Source of the DNA: Styela clava
Lineage: Eukaryota; Chordata; Ascidiacea; Stolidobranchia; Styelidae
Direction: 5' to 3'
DNA length: 64,000 bases
Assembly (NCBI RefSeq): GCF_964204865.1
Contig: NC_135263.1
Span: 4,032,501 to 4,096,500, forward strand
Shown: piece by piece, positions 1 through 10,624 of the stretch
Numbering within the stretch: position 1 is the stretch's first letter
How the letters are laid out: each line of letters begins with the position of its first letter
Made by a program: the position numbers and the translations under genes
The notes under the pieces: generated by a model
Databases searched by the model: none
What the model saw: the letters and a program-made list of their open reading frames with translations, nothing else
Told to the model about the DNA's origin: nothing

Positions 1-1631
1 TTGGGAGGGCAATTAACATGTACTCGTGCCTGGGCCAGATATGTAAGTGATTTGGTGGCATGGCGTATTCTCCGTCAGCTGTGGGGGGAATGCACAACTC
101 CTTGTATCCATGTTCAATGTAAAATTGACTAAAGTCCATTCGTCCTTTAAGCATTTGTCTTCGAACTGCCGAATAAGCACCATCACATCCAATGAGAACG
201 TCTCCAGTTTTCGTAATTTCGCTACCCGCCTTTTGAAAAGTGGCGGACGGGATTCGGGTGTCACAATTCACCAATTTATGCTCGAAATATAAATTCACGT
301 TTTCGCTTTTTTCCGCCACGCTGAGTAGCTGTCTGTTAAGTTCTAGTCTGTCTGTTGAGAGTAAATATTGTCCTTTCTTTCCGTAAGGAATCGTGTAGGA
401 TCCTTTGTCAGTATGAATGTATCTGAAATGGAATGACATATGTTTTTAGTTTGACCCTGAGTATTTCCCGACTAAAAGTCAGATAGTTCAATTGGTTAGC
501 AGTGGTTCCCAGCCGTTTTCGTCAATTTCGCACCTTCGTCCATTTTGTAACTTTTTATTTCTCCTTCACTATGCGTGAAAAATACTTCGTTGTTCAATTT
601 TCAATGGATCCTTATCTAGTGTTATGCGCAAGTCGCACCCCCGCTTTTGAGTACTCTCGAAGTGTGTGTACCAGGTTAGGGTTAGGCCATAATTTTATTC
701 CGATTTTTCTTATTTTAGTTCTATTACGAGTTCGGGACTGTCTGTGTAAGCCAAGTGAATATACCCCCTGTCCATAGATTTCCGTCCCTCTGCACAACTT
801 GATGTAAAATAAGCGAACGAAATTAGTTGCCTCCATATTGGTACACATACTTCTGGAGTGCCCGCTTTTTTCAAGTTCGAGGGCGCTACCGAAGTGTGTG
901 CACCAAGATGCCGCACAACCTGATCCCTAACCTGGTACACATACTATGTTCAGGTTGTGCGCCATCTTGGTTCATATATTTTCGGAGCTCTAGTTCGAGT
1001 AGTTTATAATGAATAAGTATTATCGTAACGCAAAAAACTACAATCTGTTTATAAATTACCTTGAATGCATTGGTATCCCAATGCTTCGTATTCTTTCCTC
1101 AATTCCGCCATGTTTCAGCGCAGACAACCCTCGCACTGATAAAGCCAAGTTGATACTTCGCCCTGTTGAAGAGAAATCTTAGTTATCTTGCGAAATGCAC
1201 ACATATACATTGAATGAAATGATTTTGGACACAAAACGGACTCATAGATCGTTTTGCTCGATCGTTATTGTGGATTTTTGAAAGAATTCTTCCCTCATAT
1301 TTCGCTCCAAACTGTGCTATTTCATCACTTGACGGACACACATTCATACGAAGGTGTACGCTTTCACTTGATACAGTAGAATTCCGTAGACATTTTGGGG
1401 GCAATATTGATAATTTTACGTATTATGTGCGACTGATAAACAAAATAGTAATTCAAATTTTTAGCGCGAAAACAGGGAAATTAACTTACCTGAAACATTC
1501 TCTGCAGACCGTATATCTGACCTTGCTTCGTAAAGGTCAACATGGAATCCTCGACGTCCCAAGAAAACAGCTGTTAACGTTCCAACCGGACCTCCCCCCA
1601 CTACAATACATTTGCCCTTGTGTTCTGCCAT
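1..1631 (-). CDS. KMO: Kynurenine 3-monooxygenase, 5' part of gene (3 coding exons, truncated by window edge)
   Basis: FAD enzyme of the outer mitochondrial membrane that hydroxylates kynurenine to 3-hydroxykynurenine in tryptophan breakdown. Read on the minus strand: exon 1 1631-1490, exon 2 1162-1060, exon 3 422 to beyond base 1. All visible borders are GT/AG and phases agree (142 nt, then 103 nt, then open frame). The start is the ATG at 1631-1629. Residues 12-17 form the GxGxxG dinucleotide-binding loop (GGGPVG), followed by VDLYEAR, the usual acidic end of the FAD beta-alpha-beta fold. Exon 2 encodes [12 protein letters not shown] and exon 3 encodes [11 protein letters not shown] (second FAD motif) and HLHIWPR, all characteristic of KMO. 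About 220 residues are visible of a roughly 450-490-residue family; the C-terminal membrane anchor is outside the window. Intron 2 (423-1059) carries two foldback MITEs. No catalytic lesion is seen. Confidence 0.93.
650..862 (+). mobile_element. Foldback MITE, 215-bp class, in KMO intron 2
   Basis: Starts with a variant of the shared terminus (TACTCTCGAAGTGTGTGTACC) and ends with TTGGTACACATACTTCTGGAG. Flanked by CGCTTTTG (642-649) and CGCTTTTT (863-870), a 7 of 8 match that fits an 8-bp target duplication. Contains GGTTAGGGTTAGG near its left end. Related copies: 19868-20063, 22876-23078 (inverted), 36906-37122, 52014-52215, 58180-58393 (inverted), 59523-59713. No coding capacity. Confidence 0.8.
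882..991. mobile_element. Foldback MITE, 110-bp class, in KMO intron 2
   Basis: Flanked by a perfect 8-bp repeat AGTTCGAG (874-881 and 992-999). The two halves are near-complementary: GTGTGCACCAAGATG on the left, CATCTTGGTTCATAT on the right. It would fold as one long hairpin. It lies 20 bp from the neighbouring 215-bp-class copy. Confidence 0.85.
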
Positions 1632-2270
1632 GGTATTAGGCTACAGTTAACTGTATTTAGATGAAAAAATGAAGTCATAGTCAGGTTATAATATAACATC
1701 CAATGAAGAAAATTGCAACGAAATAAAACGTAGTTTTAATGAGAAAGGGAGGACCGCGAAGGGCGGACCTCAAGAAGTATGTGCACCAAGATGGCGCACA
1801 ACCTGAAAATAGTATGTGTACCCGGTTAGGGTTCAAGTTGTGCGACATCTCGGTGCACATACTTCGGGAGAGCCCGAGGGGCCAGTCTCGGTTATCGAGC
1901 AGGGATCATCACAGGTTTATCGCGTCTGCCTTCACACTGAAATGCAAGTTTTTTTTTAATCTTTTTTAACTGTGTTTGTACAATGTGTACATTCGGCATG
2001 TGAAAAAATTAACTACTGACTGACGGACGCCCAAGGTTCTAATATATAATTTAGATTCAGGAGATCGGAAATTTATTTACCCGATATGAAAAATTACGAC
2101 GTTGCAGGTAGCGAACTGAGAGGCCAACAGTTTGTAATGTATAAAGTCTGTGGTTTGAAATAAATCATGTATTTAAGTAACTCTATAAATTTGTTGTGGG
2201 CATTTTCTGACAGTTACGAAATGGCGGGTATATTTTAGTGAAATATCGATTCCATGGTCCGTTATGTGGG
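1632..2270. other. Upstream flank of KMO
   Basis: Contains the KMO 5' flank and one 110-bp-class foldback MITE (about 1765-1875: GAAGTATGTGCACCAAGATGG on the left, GGTGCACATACTTCGGGAG on the right). No coding region or clear promoter motif seen in the rest. Confidence 0.5.
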
Positions 2271-2278
2271 GTATTAAC

Positions 2279-4187
2279 TAGAGCTCGACCGATATATCGG
2301 CCAACCGATATATCGGGCCGATATTGCGTGTTTGCCGATATATCATATCGTCCCAACCGGCCGATATATCTGGCCGATATCAGCGTTAGTCGCTTTTCCA
2401 CGTTCTAAAAAATGAGTCTTTTTCCCCGGGAAATATCTGCGGCCGAGCGTTTTCTTTTTTTCGCTTCTCTCATTTTGCCTTTCAATGAACAGAGTTCTCT
2501 TCTATATTTCTCTCTCTCTCTTTTATCTCTTCGTGCGGTGCAAAATCCTCGCCTTCGAATATCTTGCGTCCCCACTAGGCTTGCACGTAATTCCGTAATT
2601 GTGGCAAAATCGATTACGTAATTACTAATGACCCATAATTGCGATATTTTTTCACACATTTAAACCTATCATAAAAACCATTTGAATCCACTTCTTTTCC
2701 GAATGGGACATCGAAGTTTGGTTTTCATATTACCGACAGTACTATACGCCGGCGACAGATGTTAAAGACAAATACCAAGGAGTGAATTCAAATTAAATTT
2801 ATTCTGATTTTTATCTTTTGTGCTGGCTTTAATTTTCCTTTATCACCTTCGCAAATTAACCGTCCCAATTTTATGCGATCAATTTTATCATTACCGACAC
2901 TGGTATACGGATATTTATGAAACGATAGTTGTCTTTTTAAAATCGACTTTCGTATTGAATAAAAATGTCGGGTTTCTAAGTTATTAATCAACGACGGGCG
3001 TATTCTCTCGTTTGATTATACCTGCGCTTGCCTCGCGACGAAGACTTGTTATTGCTCCGTTTTTTACATTATCCGACTTTGCTACATAGTTAGCATTTTA
3101 TAATAATTATTGATGCTGAATTATTGACGATATTCTGATTACCAAGCTTCATTTTATATCAAATCATTTCGCGGCCTAAATGTTATAACATTATTTGCGA
3201 TAAATTTAGATCAAATATTAATTATTTAGCTGGCGGTAAATTCTTACCTGTAACTCGTTGTAAATTATTGCTAATAAATTCTATTTTGTTTTTTTGTTTT
3301 TTAATGCGCTGTGATTTGTATTAATAAAAGTGATTGAGTCGGGAAAAGAAAGTAGCCTTCTCTCCTTTTGAGAGCCCATAGCGGCGGTAAATTCGGTTCA
3401 TGTCTGTTTCACGGAGAGAAAGAAAAATACGCCTTCCGGAATTACAATCAACTATCACACATTCTTATTTATCATTATCAGCGCCGAATAAAAAAGATAC
3501 CAAATCGTGAAAACAAAAAAGTCTGTCGGTCTTAATTGCGTTACGGTGATAACGCTCATAATAATATCATTTTGACCGTGAAACCATACGCTCAAACGGG
3601 GTGGCAACGCGTCATGCCTTCCCCCACCTGCGTAACAAGAGAGAGAAAAAAGGCTGCGAATATCGGAACTCTAACTTCTTCTACTTGTTAAACTTTCACT
3701 TTTTATAATCGACGGAATTGACTGCTTTGAAGGAGCACCTTTCAAACGCGGAAGCGCTCGACCAATAATTACGACTTTACTACGTAATTTGTAACTTCCC
3801 TCCCGTAACTCGAAAAAATTACGTAATTCCGTAAATTACGTGCAAACCTACTACTGTATGGATCAAAATGGACTTCTATAAGCTTTTTACTGACTGCCAT
3901 TTTTCTTTTGTGCTTGGTTTTTTCAAACATTGCCTTCTGTTTTGTGTATTATTGTGTGTTCTTATTATTTGCTGTGAAACTTTTATCGATGATGCAAGCA
4001 CTCTGTAGGACTGCTTTATTTTTCAACATAAACTTTTGATTGACTGAAACTGAATTTTTCTTTCTATTTGTATTTACTGCGGGTTCAGGTTGTAGATATC
4101 GGTATGTCGATATCGGTTATCGGTCACTAGTTGGCCGATATATCGTTATCGGTATCGGTGCCAAGAAGTGATATCGGTCGAGCTCTA
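2279..4187. mobile_element. hAT-type DNA transposon, non-autonomous, about 1.9 kb, with internal nested repeats
   Basis: Termini are exact inverted repeats: TAGAGCTCGACCGATAT at the left, ATATCGGTCGAGCTCTA at the right. They are flanked by a perfect 8-bp duplication GTATTAAC (2271-2278, 4188-4195). An 8-bp duplication and a TAGAG-type end are hallmarks of the hAT superfamily. Subterminal regions are packed with CCGATATATCGG palindromes (2289-2370, 4095-4180). A second inverted pair lies inside: TAGGCTTGCACGTAATT at about 2575 and AATTACGTGCAAACCTA at about 3834-3850, suggesting a further element inside it, though I find no target duplication for it. No transposase frame is seen. Confidence 0.82.
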
Positions 4188-4479
4188 GTATTAACTAATC
4201 ACTCGTGAACGACTTTTTTCTTATTGTTGGTATTTTCAAGAGCCTAGCTGAGTTATATTTTTTACTTAGATGATTCCATCAAGTGGGGATTGTAATCATT
4301 ATGTCTGTCCGTGCAAGATAATTGCTGATTACTGATTAGATTCGCCAGGCTAATCGTGTCCTACGTGTGTTTTCTATTTTGCAACGAAGTTTGTCTCGTT
4401 CTAATAACGCATGTCTCTTTTCATTCGATTGCCGGCGTCAATTTAGTAGTAGTATTTTTGCGTTTAGAAAGAGCGGGCT

Positions 4480-4806
4480 CAAAAGCCAGGCTCGGCGGTG
4501 TGGCGCATCGTGCTAAGCGTTAGGAATACGCTCGCCACCGCATCTCTGATTACGAATCCCATGCGGGGATGATCAGGTGCGAGAGGATTGCTAGACTCCT
4601 CGCCGCCGTAGGGTGGTTCACGTAACCGCTGGTCGGTTACGGCTTCCCCCACCATCAAGCCCATGCTTCCGAAAACAAATAACTAGCTAACTAATCCCAT
4701 ACCTGACCTGGACTGGTAACCGGACGAGATGTTGTGGTTTGCCATATGAATAAGCCGTCTTATCGCCTTTCCTCTCCCCCGGGAAAAATATGTAAATCCT
4801 ATCCTA
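4480..4806 (+). mobile_element. tRNA-derived SINE, B box damaged
   Basis: Same family as 33402-33736 and 44398-44756. The A-box region (GTGTGGCGCATCGTGCTAAG) is present. The segment up to the B box is deleted, leaving only CGAATCCCATGCGGGG. The body (CTCGCCGCCGTAGGGTGGTT) and 3' tail (CCTTTCCTCTCCCCCGGG, then TCCTATCCTA) are present. This copy should not be transcribable by Pol III. Confidence 0.75.
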
Positions 4807-5430
4807 ATTAAGATTTTATAATAGGAAATCATTTAGCCTTCACATTTTATTACGTTTTAGCTGAATATTAAATTACGATTACAGTAATTTGTTTTACGTG
4901 TCACGTGGTGCAGAATAAACGCGCAGCGCGTATATTTTAAATTTCTAATGGTTTCTCCTTTAATTATAGAGAGTTAAGAAGACTCATCTATGAGCAAATT
5001 TACAGACCGCCAATTCAATGCCAAGCGCTTCCCACAGACTCGCTGTTTTAGCGTCTCGTTGCGAATATTGTTATGACATCTTTCATTAGCAAATGGCGTA
5101 AAAGTTCGCTTGAAGTTGTCAAGAATGAGACCAGGTAAACTCTGATTTTCTAAAGCCCATGGTGCCAGATATTGTATATCATCTAACTTTCAGAGTCGAA
5201 CAAAATCTTTAATAAATATTTTTGCAGCCCCTAGTGCATTTCCTCAAAATGTATGACACTGTTGTAAGAAACATGGATATTTTGTACAAAGTCTCCAATG
5301 GAAAAATGTAAGATTTTAGACTTTTCTCATAATATTTTTAAGTCTATGGTATTTGTATAATAAACATAATTTTGACAGAATCAAATAATGGAAGAAAACA
5401 AAAAATTTCCGGTGGGGCAATATTAGGATA
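4807..5430. other. No gene seen
   Basis: AT-rich sequence without an open frame longer than expected by chance, and no clear repeat boundaries. Confidence 0.5.
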
Positions 5431-6370
5431 GTAATCTCAATTGTGGTAGCTCATCGCCTGTTCAGTCTTTTTCTGTTCTTTCCTCTCCTCCTCAACTTGC
5501 CTTCGTCTACTGCAGGGTCGGCCAATCTTTTTGGCCGACGAGCCACACTTAGTTTACTAATAATTGCGCGGGCCACTTAACATGGTAATTATGTTCTAGT
5601 TTTGCTACACTGCCTAAAAGTTAATGAAAAAAAAAAAAAATTCGTAGCAAACTTTCTCAGTAATAAGAACAATAAAAAAAACGAAGATACAGTAAAGTCA
5701 ACATAGCTTTTCCTACACGTAGATATTTTAGTGTGAAGTTTGGCACTGTTTTTCGCTAACAAGTTTGTCAATATTCCCTGAGATGGACGATGTAGCAATG
5801 CGAAGCGAATTTTCCATATGTCAGAAATTAGTGATCTCACAGGGATTTGACTACCCTGGTCTACTGCAAACATTACTTGGAATCTTTTGTACAAAGCCCC
5901 CCAACTAGTCCAAATGTGTAAGATTTGGGAAAAACAACACGCCACGTTTTTAAATACCAAATTAGTAATTATCCAGTTGGGGTTCAAAATATTTATCCTG
6001 ACTTTAATAAGATAATTGCTATCTTTTTTTTGTCAGTGTTGGCGGTGCGTTTTTTGGCGGTGGCTTTGTACAGAAGATCTGTACTTTCAACCGTGGTAGC
6101 TCATAGCATGCTCATCAGTAATCATCGAGTTGTTGTTAGGATTAGGGTTAGTAATAATTTGAATTTCCAGCGCAATCTAATTCCTAACCCTCACCCCAAC
6201 CCTAACTGGATAATTAATATTTTTTTTAGCGGCGGCGAGCGTTTTTTTTTGGCGGTGGCTTTGTACAAATGATCCGTACTCTCAACTGTGGTAGTTCATC
6301 GTCTGCTCTGCCTCCTTCTGAGCTTTCCCCTTCTCCCCAAACTGCCTTCGTGTAATCTATAGGCTACTGC
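5431..6370. repeat. Internally repeated, MITE-like block
   Basis: Three diverged copies of a segment containing GTGGTAGCTCATCG and CTTTGTACA, at about 5445-5520, 6050-6110 and 6250-6350. The stretch 6125-6210 has TTAGGATTAGGGTTAG on one arm and CCTAACCCTCACCCC on the other, so it folds back. A reverse-complement relative of this arm pair is at 27195-27275 in fascin intron 1. Open frames across it are AT-rich and resemble no protein. Confidence 0.55.
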
Positions 6371-6883
6371 AAACAATACATATACGTCCATTCTGAGCGA
6401 TTGGCACAGAAGCTGACGGCAGCACGTAACAAGTGTCTGGGCAACACAGCAAACAAGCTGAACGTTACAATGCACACTTGTGTAAATAGGACAAGTCTGT
6501 TGTTTTAGAGTTCCTCACAGACAAAACACAGCAGCAATCTGCTCGAACAATACGTATTTCTTTCCGTTATCTCTCTCCGTCTCACTTTACTTTTGTGTAC
6601 TTTGAATATTACGTTCGATCATAACGTCTACCATAACTGAAATCAGCGTACATCAATACTTCACGCGAACTACTTCCGGAGTGGTTCACTTTTACTCGGA
6701 AGAGCAACTTTGTATTTCTTTATTATGCGCAACTCTTCTTCCGAGGAGACCAATTAAATACGAGTCACATTCGTTGCAAATTCCAAATTTTTATACTGGT
6801 ACGCCTTCGTGATTTATTGGAAGAGGTCTTTCGAATGGCGATTAGAACCACGCGCCCATTACCACCGGTATGTCAAATTTTAT

Positions 6884-7187
6884 ACCGGGGGTGGGCAAGG
6901 TTTTTGAACCAGGGGCCAAAAATGTTGCCCATCTATACTGGCGGGCCATGTGAGTTTGACGTAAAATGTTACATTTTATGAACAACATTTACGGTTTTAC
7001 GAAAGAAAAAGTGAAAACAATAAGCCTCGTGCCAAGACCAAATTTAATCGCAATCTTTCAATTCCTTGAGCTATTTTTTAATTAAAACAATAAAATTCGG
7101 TTTTAGTTTGGTTGTGGCAGCATCAAGCGGGCCAGATTGGATTACCCAACTGGTCGGATATGGCCCGCGGGCCCTTATTTGCCCATG
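6884..7187. mobile_element. hAT-type MITE, diverged
   Basis: Left end GGGGGTGGGCAAGGTTTTTG with nearby GCGGGCCATGTG. Right end GGCCCGCGGGCCCTTATTTG then CCCA. This arrangement (GGGTGGGCAA termini with subterminal GGCCCGC) is typical of short hAT derivatives. No target duplication found; borders approximate. Confidence 0.55.
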
Positions 7188-7324
7188 TCAGTTCCATACG
7201 GTAGCCGGACCCTTGAAGAAGAAAATTGTACGAATGACTATTGGACCACATATATATTCATATTCCTATCCAGTTGGGCTGGGAATTATCGAATACTTGA
7301 TGTTTTCAGAATCGAATCGAATCG

Positions 7325-7470
7325 CCAACTGGCTAGTCCCCGAACTCGTAATGGAACTAAGATAATAAAAATTGGAATACAATTATGGCATAACCTTAAC
7401 CTGATACACATACTACCTTCCGGGGTCCGCCAGCTTGGTTCACATACTTCGGGAGTACCCTCCAGACACA
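7325..7470 (-). mobile_element. Foldback MITE, 240-bp class, truncated
   Basis: Right part only: CCCCGAACTCGTAATGGAAC, ACATACTACCTTCCGGGGTC and the end TTCACATACTTCGGGAGTAC. Fused on its left to a stretch with GAATCGAATCG like the element at 35460. Confidence 0.65.
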
Positions 7471-7769
7471 TAAATTACTAAAGGCAGTCAACCCAATAAT
7501 AGCCATCTACATAGGAGACCATTAAATGGTCCAGTAAGGAAAATAACCCAGGAGAAAACTTCTTTAATCGAATGGACGTTTCCCCGACCCTTGACCCCTG
7601 AAATATTCTCCCTATATACTTTATCATTGCAAAATTTTCAAAACAATAAACCACGTGCCGCTTACAGCTACTGATAGCTAATTTTAGGCTAGTCTATCGC
7701 AAAGTTTGCGGTATCAATTTTTTATTATGGTAATTAAACTCCCGGAGGGCATAATGACAATTGAGTTAT

Positions 7770-8000
7770 TGGATACACAACTACTTTTGGAAGCATAACT
7801 AAAACTGACAAATAATACGCAAAACTACCAAAAGAGGCAATGTTTACAACCGCGTTTGAATATCTATCTGTCTGAGCGAAAGAAGTGTCTGAGAGGCGGC
7901 ATTGATTCCAATTATTACGTCATTGTTAACTTATTGCTGATTTGTGATCGTTACGGATATGAACAAGGACATCGATGCTCGTTGAAACATCCATTGCATA
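7770..8000 (+). repeat. Unclassified dispersed repeat (second copy near 43310-43520)
   Basis: Shares blocks with 43310-43520: ACTGACAAATAATACGCAAA versus ACTGACGAATAAAACGCAAA, then AATTATTACGTCATTGTTAA versus AATTGTTACGTCATTGTTGA, then GAAACATCCAT in both. Diverged throughout and without visible termini. Confidence 0.5.
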
Positions 8001-8085
8001 TTGAAAATTACTGTCTGACTGTCATGAATTACGAAGATCATTTATCGCGTTGGGCATGGAATTTGAGTTGCATATTAAATATTTG

Positions 8086-8320
8086 GTACTCCCGTGGTGT
8101 GTTAACCAAGATGGCGTACACCGAAACGTAGTATGTGTACCAGATTCGGGTCAGGCCCTAATTTGATACTGATTATTCTTATCTTAGTTCTATTACGAGT
8201 TCGGGGACTAGCCAAGTGACTTCCGTAATATTTGTACCTAAAATTATGGCCTAACCCTAACCTGGTATTCATGCTACGTTTCAGTGTCCGCCATCTTGGT
8301 ACACATACTTCAAGAGTACC
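8086..8320. mobile_element. Foldback MITE, 240-bp class
   Basis: Left GGTACTCCCGTGGTGTGTTA with CCAAGATGGCG; right CGCCATCTTGGTACACATAC and AGAGTACC. Inner arms contain GTACCAGATTCGGG and CCTAACCCTAACCTGG. No exact target duplication. Confidence 0.7.
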
Positions 8321-9296
8321 CAAACGCCATGTCCATCACTTTGACTTAAATTTCGCTCTTTTCTTTTATAAAGCTTAGAATGAACGTCATAAATACATAT
8401 GTTTTCCAAAGGCCTTGTGTCGCACTTTCTCTCTACAATGTTACAATTTCGACCACCGCAAGATGTCTCAAGAGACAAATTTTTTAAACTATTTCTTGGC
8501 TAATATTTGCCTTCAAAATAAAATCAAACTTATCGAGGTGTCAGAAAGCGTCGATAAATATTTTTCCAGTTGTAATGTGCCTATAAGTCAGGAAATTGAT
8601 ATCTGAAGAAGCTCAACACCGGAATGGTAATCCAGGATACCTGGCTTCTTTCGCCGACAAACTCGATTACAATTGATATTCTTATATTCAATCCTAACTG
8701 ACGAAGGGTTGTCGAAGTGTACCCATACTAATTTCACAGTTACGGACCACAAGGCGCACTTTAAATTATTTTTTACCTCCATCGTGCGCCTTATAAGCCT
8801 CATGTATGTATCAGATTGTGTTTTATGCGTAATTGCCTTCATTCAAACCAGTACCTGTATTGCTTCAAAAATCCGTACCGGTTGCGCCTCATCATCTTCA
8901 TGTATAAATAAAACCCAATCTAAGCAATTTATTGACAGCGCGCTTTAAAACACGGTGCGCCATGGGGTCTGTACAATGCTGTAATTGATGTCCTTCAATA
9001 TTGGCTGTATAGAATTCATTTATCCAAACTGAATCGAAGAATTTAGATTTCCCACGGGTTTTTCTTCTGATATATATTCTTAATTTGTCTTGTTCTTTAG
9101 TATAAACAGACCTGATAGCCAACGCTCACTATAATGTTTAGTATCCGATCATTGGGCAGGTATTCTGTATATATATATATATATATTTGTCTTGAACTTT
9201 TCCGCCATCTTCATTGGTTATGAATTGGCGACCCACCTGTGCGGTATTTCACTGCCACATAAACGGCGAGATAGTGATGGATATGGGTGTATTCAG
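8321..9296. other. No gene seen; contains an (AT)n run
   Basis: Short chance frames only. A perfect (AT)n microsatellite lies at about 9167-9187. Confidence 0.5.
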
Positions 9297-9430
9297 GGAT
9301 GTGCAAAGTTCGGCACGCAAGAAAAAACTGTGCGGCCTGCGGAGTGGTGCCGATCTTGAATGGCGTGCGACCAGCGAAACGAGTTTTTAACTTAAGTAAT
9401 CTGGTACATGCGAGTACATGGAGTCCTCGG

Positions 9431-9615
9431 TTCCATTACATTTGAACCCACGTACATTTGAACCCATGACAATTGCACGTGTATGCTATTGCACCTATGG
9501 AATTTTTTTTGTTTCACGGATAGTTAAACCCATACTAACCCTAACCCATGGGTTTTAGCACCCGCATATAGATTGAACCCGTGGATATACGCATGGGTTC
9601 AAATGTACGGTCACC
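9431..9615. mobile_element. Small inverted-repeat element with 9-11 bp target duplication (Mutator-like?)
   Basis: Flanked by a perfect 11-bp direct repeat GGAGTCCTCGG (9420-9430, 9616-9626). Inverted arms contain GTACATTTGAACCCATG near both ends. A shorter relative lies at 16234-16301 between 9-bp repeats ATAAGTAAT. Duplications of 9-11 bp fit the Mutator superfamily better than hAT. Confidence 0.65.
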
Positions 9616-9730
9616 GGAGTCCTCGGGTTACGACGGTCGCGACTTACGCTGTTTCGAGGTTACCAACGCGCACTCCATAACGCTGTTTCGAGGTTACGAA
9701 CGCACTCCATGAAAAATATAAAAGATAATA

Positions 9731-9890
9731 CTGTACTGTACAGTACTTGCTTTTATTCATGTGATATGGAATTGTTTTCTGTTTTTTTAATAAGTACTTT
9801 TTTGCATTATTTGTACATTTTTATTACTGTACAATACAGTACGATATGTATAGAGCAATTCATGTACTGTACAGTATAATGTTCCGACTT
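9731..9890. repeat. Cluster of TACTGTACAGTA-type palindromes
   Basis: Perfect or near-perfect palindromes at about 9733-9745 (TACTGTACAGTA), 9826-9842 (ACTGTACAATACAGT) and 9864-9876 (TACTGTACAGTA). They lie inside the 1.3 kb hAT-like element and may be its subterminal motif. Confidence 0.5.
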
Positions 9891-10624
9891 AAACTGAAAT
9901 TGGGGTTACACCGCGCCTCAAGAACGGAACAACGTCGTAAGTCGAGGACTCCCTGTAATTCCAATCGCGTTGCAAAGCTTATACTCGAGTCCAATTCGAG
10001 TCTTGTGACGTCACAATGTTCTAACAGCAAAGCGAATAACGCGATTCGCAAAGCTGTCACTTGCTGAGCGACGAGCAATTTGAAGAAAGTTCGGATCGGT
10101 CCCTAATGAATCAGTAAGAACGGGCAATTGGAAAGCAGTTGAAAAATTTAATATTAAGAGATATAAAAGATAAATATATAAGTTTTGGTTCCAGCCTATC
10201 AGTTGATTTTGTCTGAATCTAATCTAGAATAGGATTTGACAGCAAATTATTTGGAAATGAATCGTTAAATGTGCGTCATAAAACCACCTGTACGACGAAG
10301 TATTGGAAAATGGATATATTGCTAGCTCTTCCATTACAGCAGATTTTGATAAGAGTAGTCGAAAAAAAAAACACTATATTACTCTATGAAATCGCTAAAT
10401 ACGGTACGACAATAAATTTAAATGGAAGATTTCAGTAATTTATGCTTTTTAACTCATAATTTATGCAATCCCTAATATGCCATAATATCAATAACAAAAA
10501 GACACTATTTTGTGCCTGCAGCCAATCGAAATCCTAAGTTGAATGAAGGTGCGGGCGCGGTTTTACCCAGTTATTGATATTCGGCCCGCCTGCGAAAAAG
10601 GTTGCACACCCCTGGTGTATATTG

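Larger units (their letters stand above)
9297..10613. mobile_element. Probable hAT-type element, about 1.3 kb, with a nested insert
   Basis: Left end CAGGGATGTGCAAAGTTCGG with GCGGCCTGCGG; right end CGGCCCGCCTGCG, then GGTTGCACACCCCTG. The ends are inverted and hAT-like. Flanks GTGTATT and GTGTATAT are similar but offset by one base. Holds a nested element at 9431-9615 and a cluster of TACTGTACAGTA palindromes. No transposase frame. Confidence 0.5.

Noticed and set aside
2405-2659. Basic 84-aa frame on the minus strand within the hAT element
   Set aside because: Arg/Lys-rich translation of low-complexity sequence; no transposase motif.
6125-6210. Interstitial telomere
   Set aside because: Only two or three degenerate TTAGGG units per arm, in a foldback arrangement also found inside dispersed MITEs.
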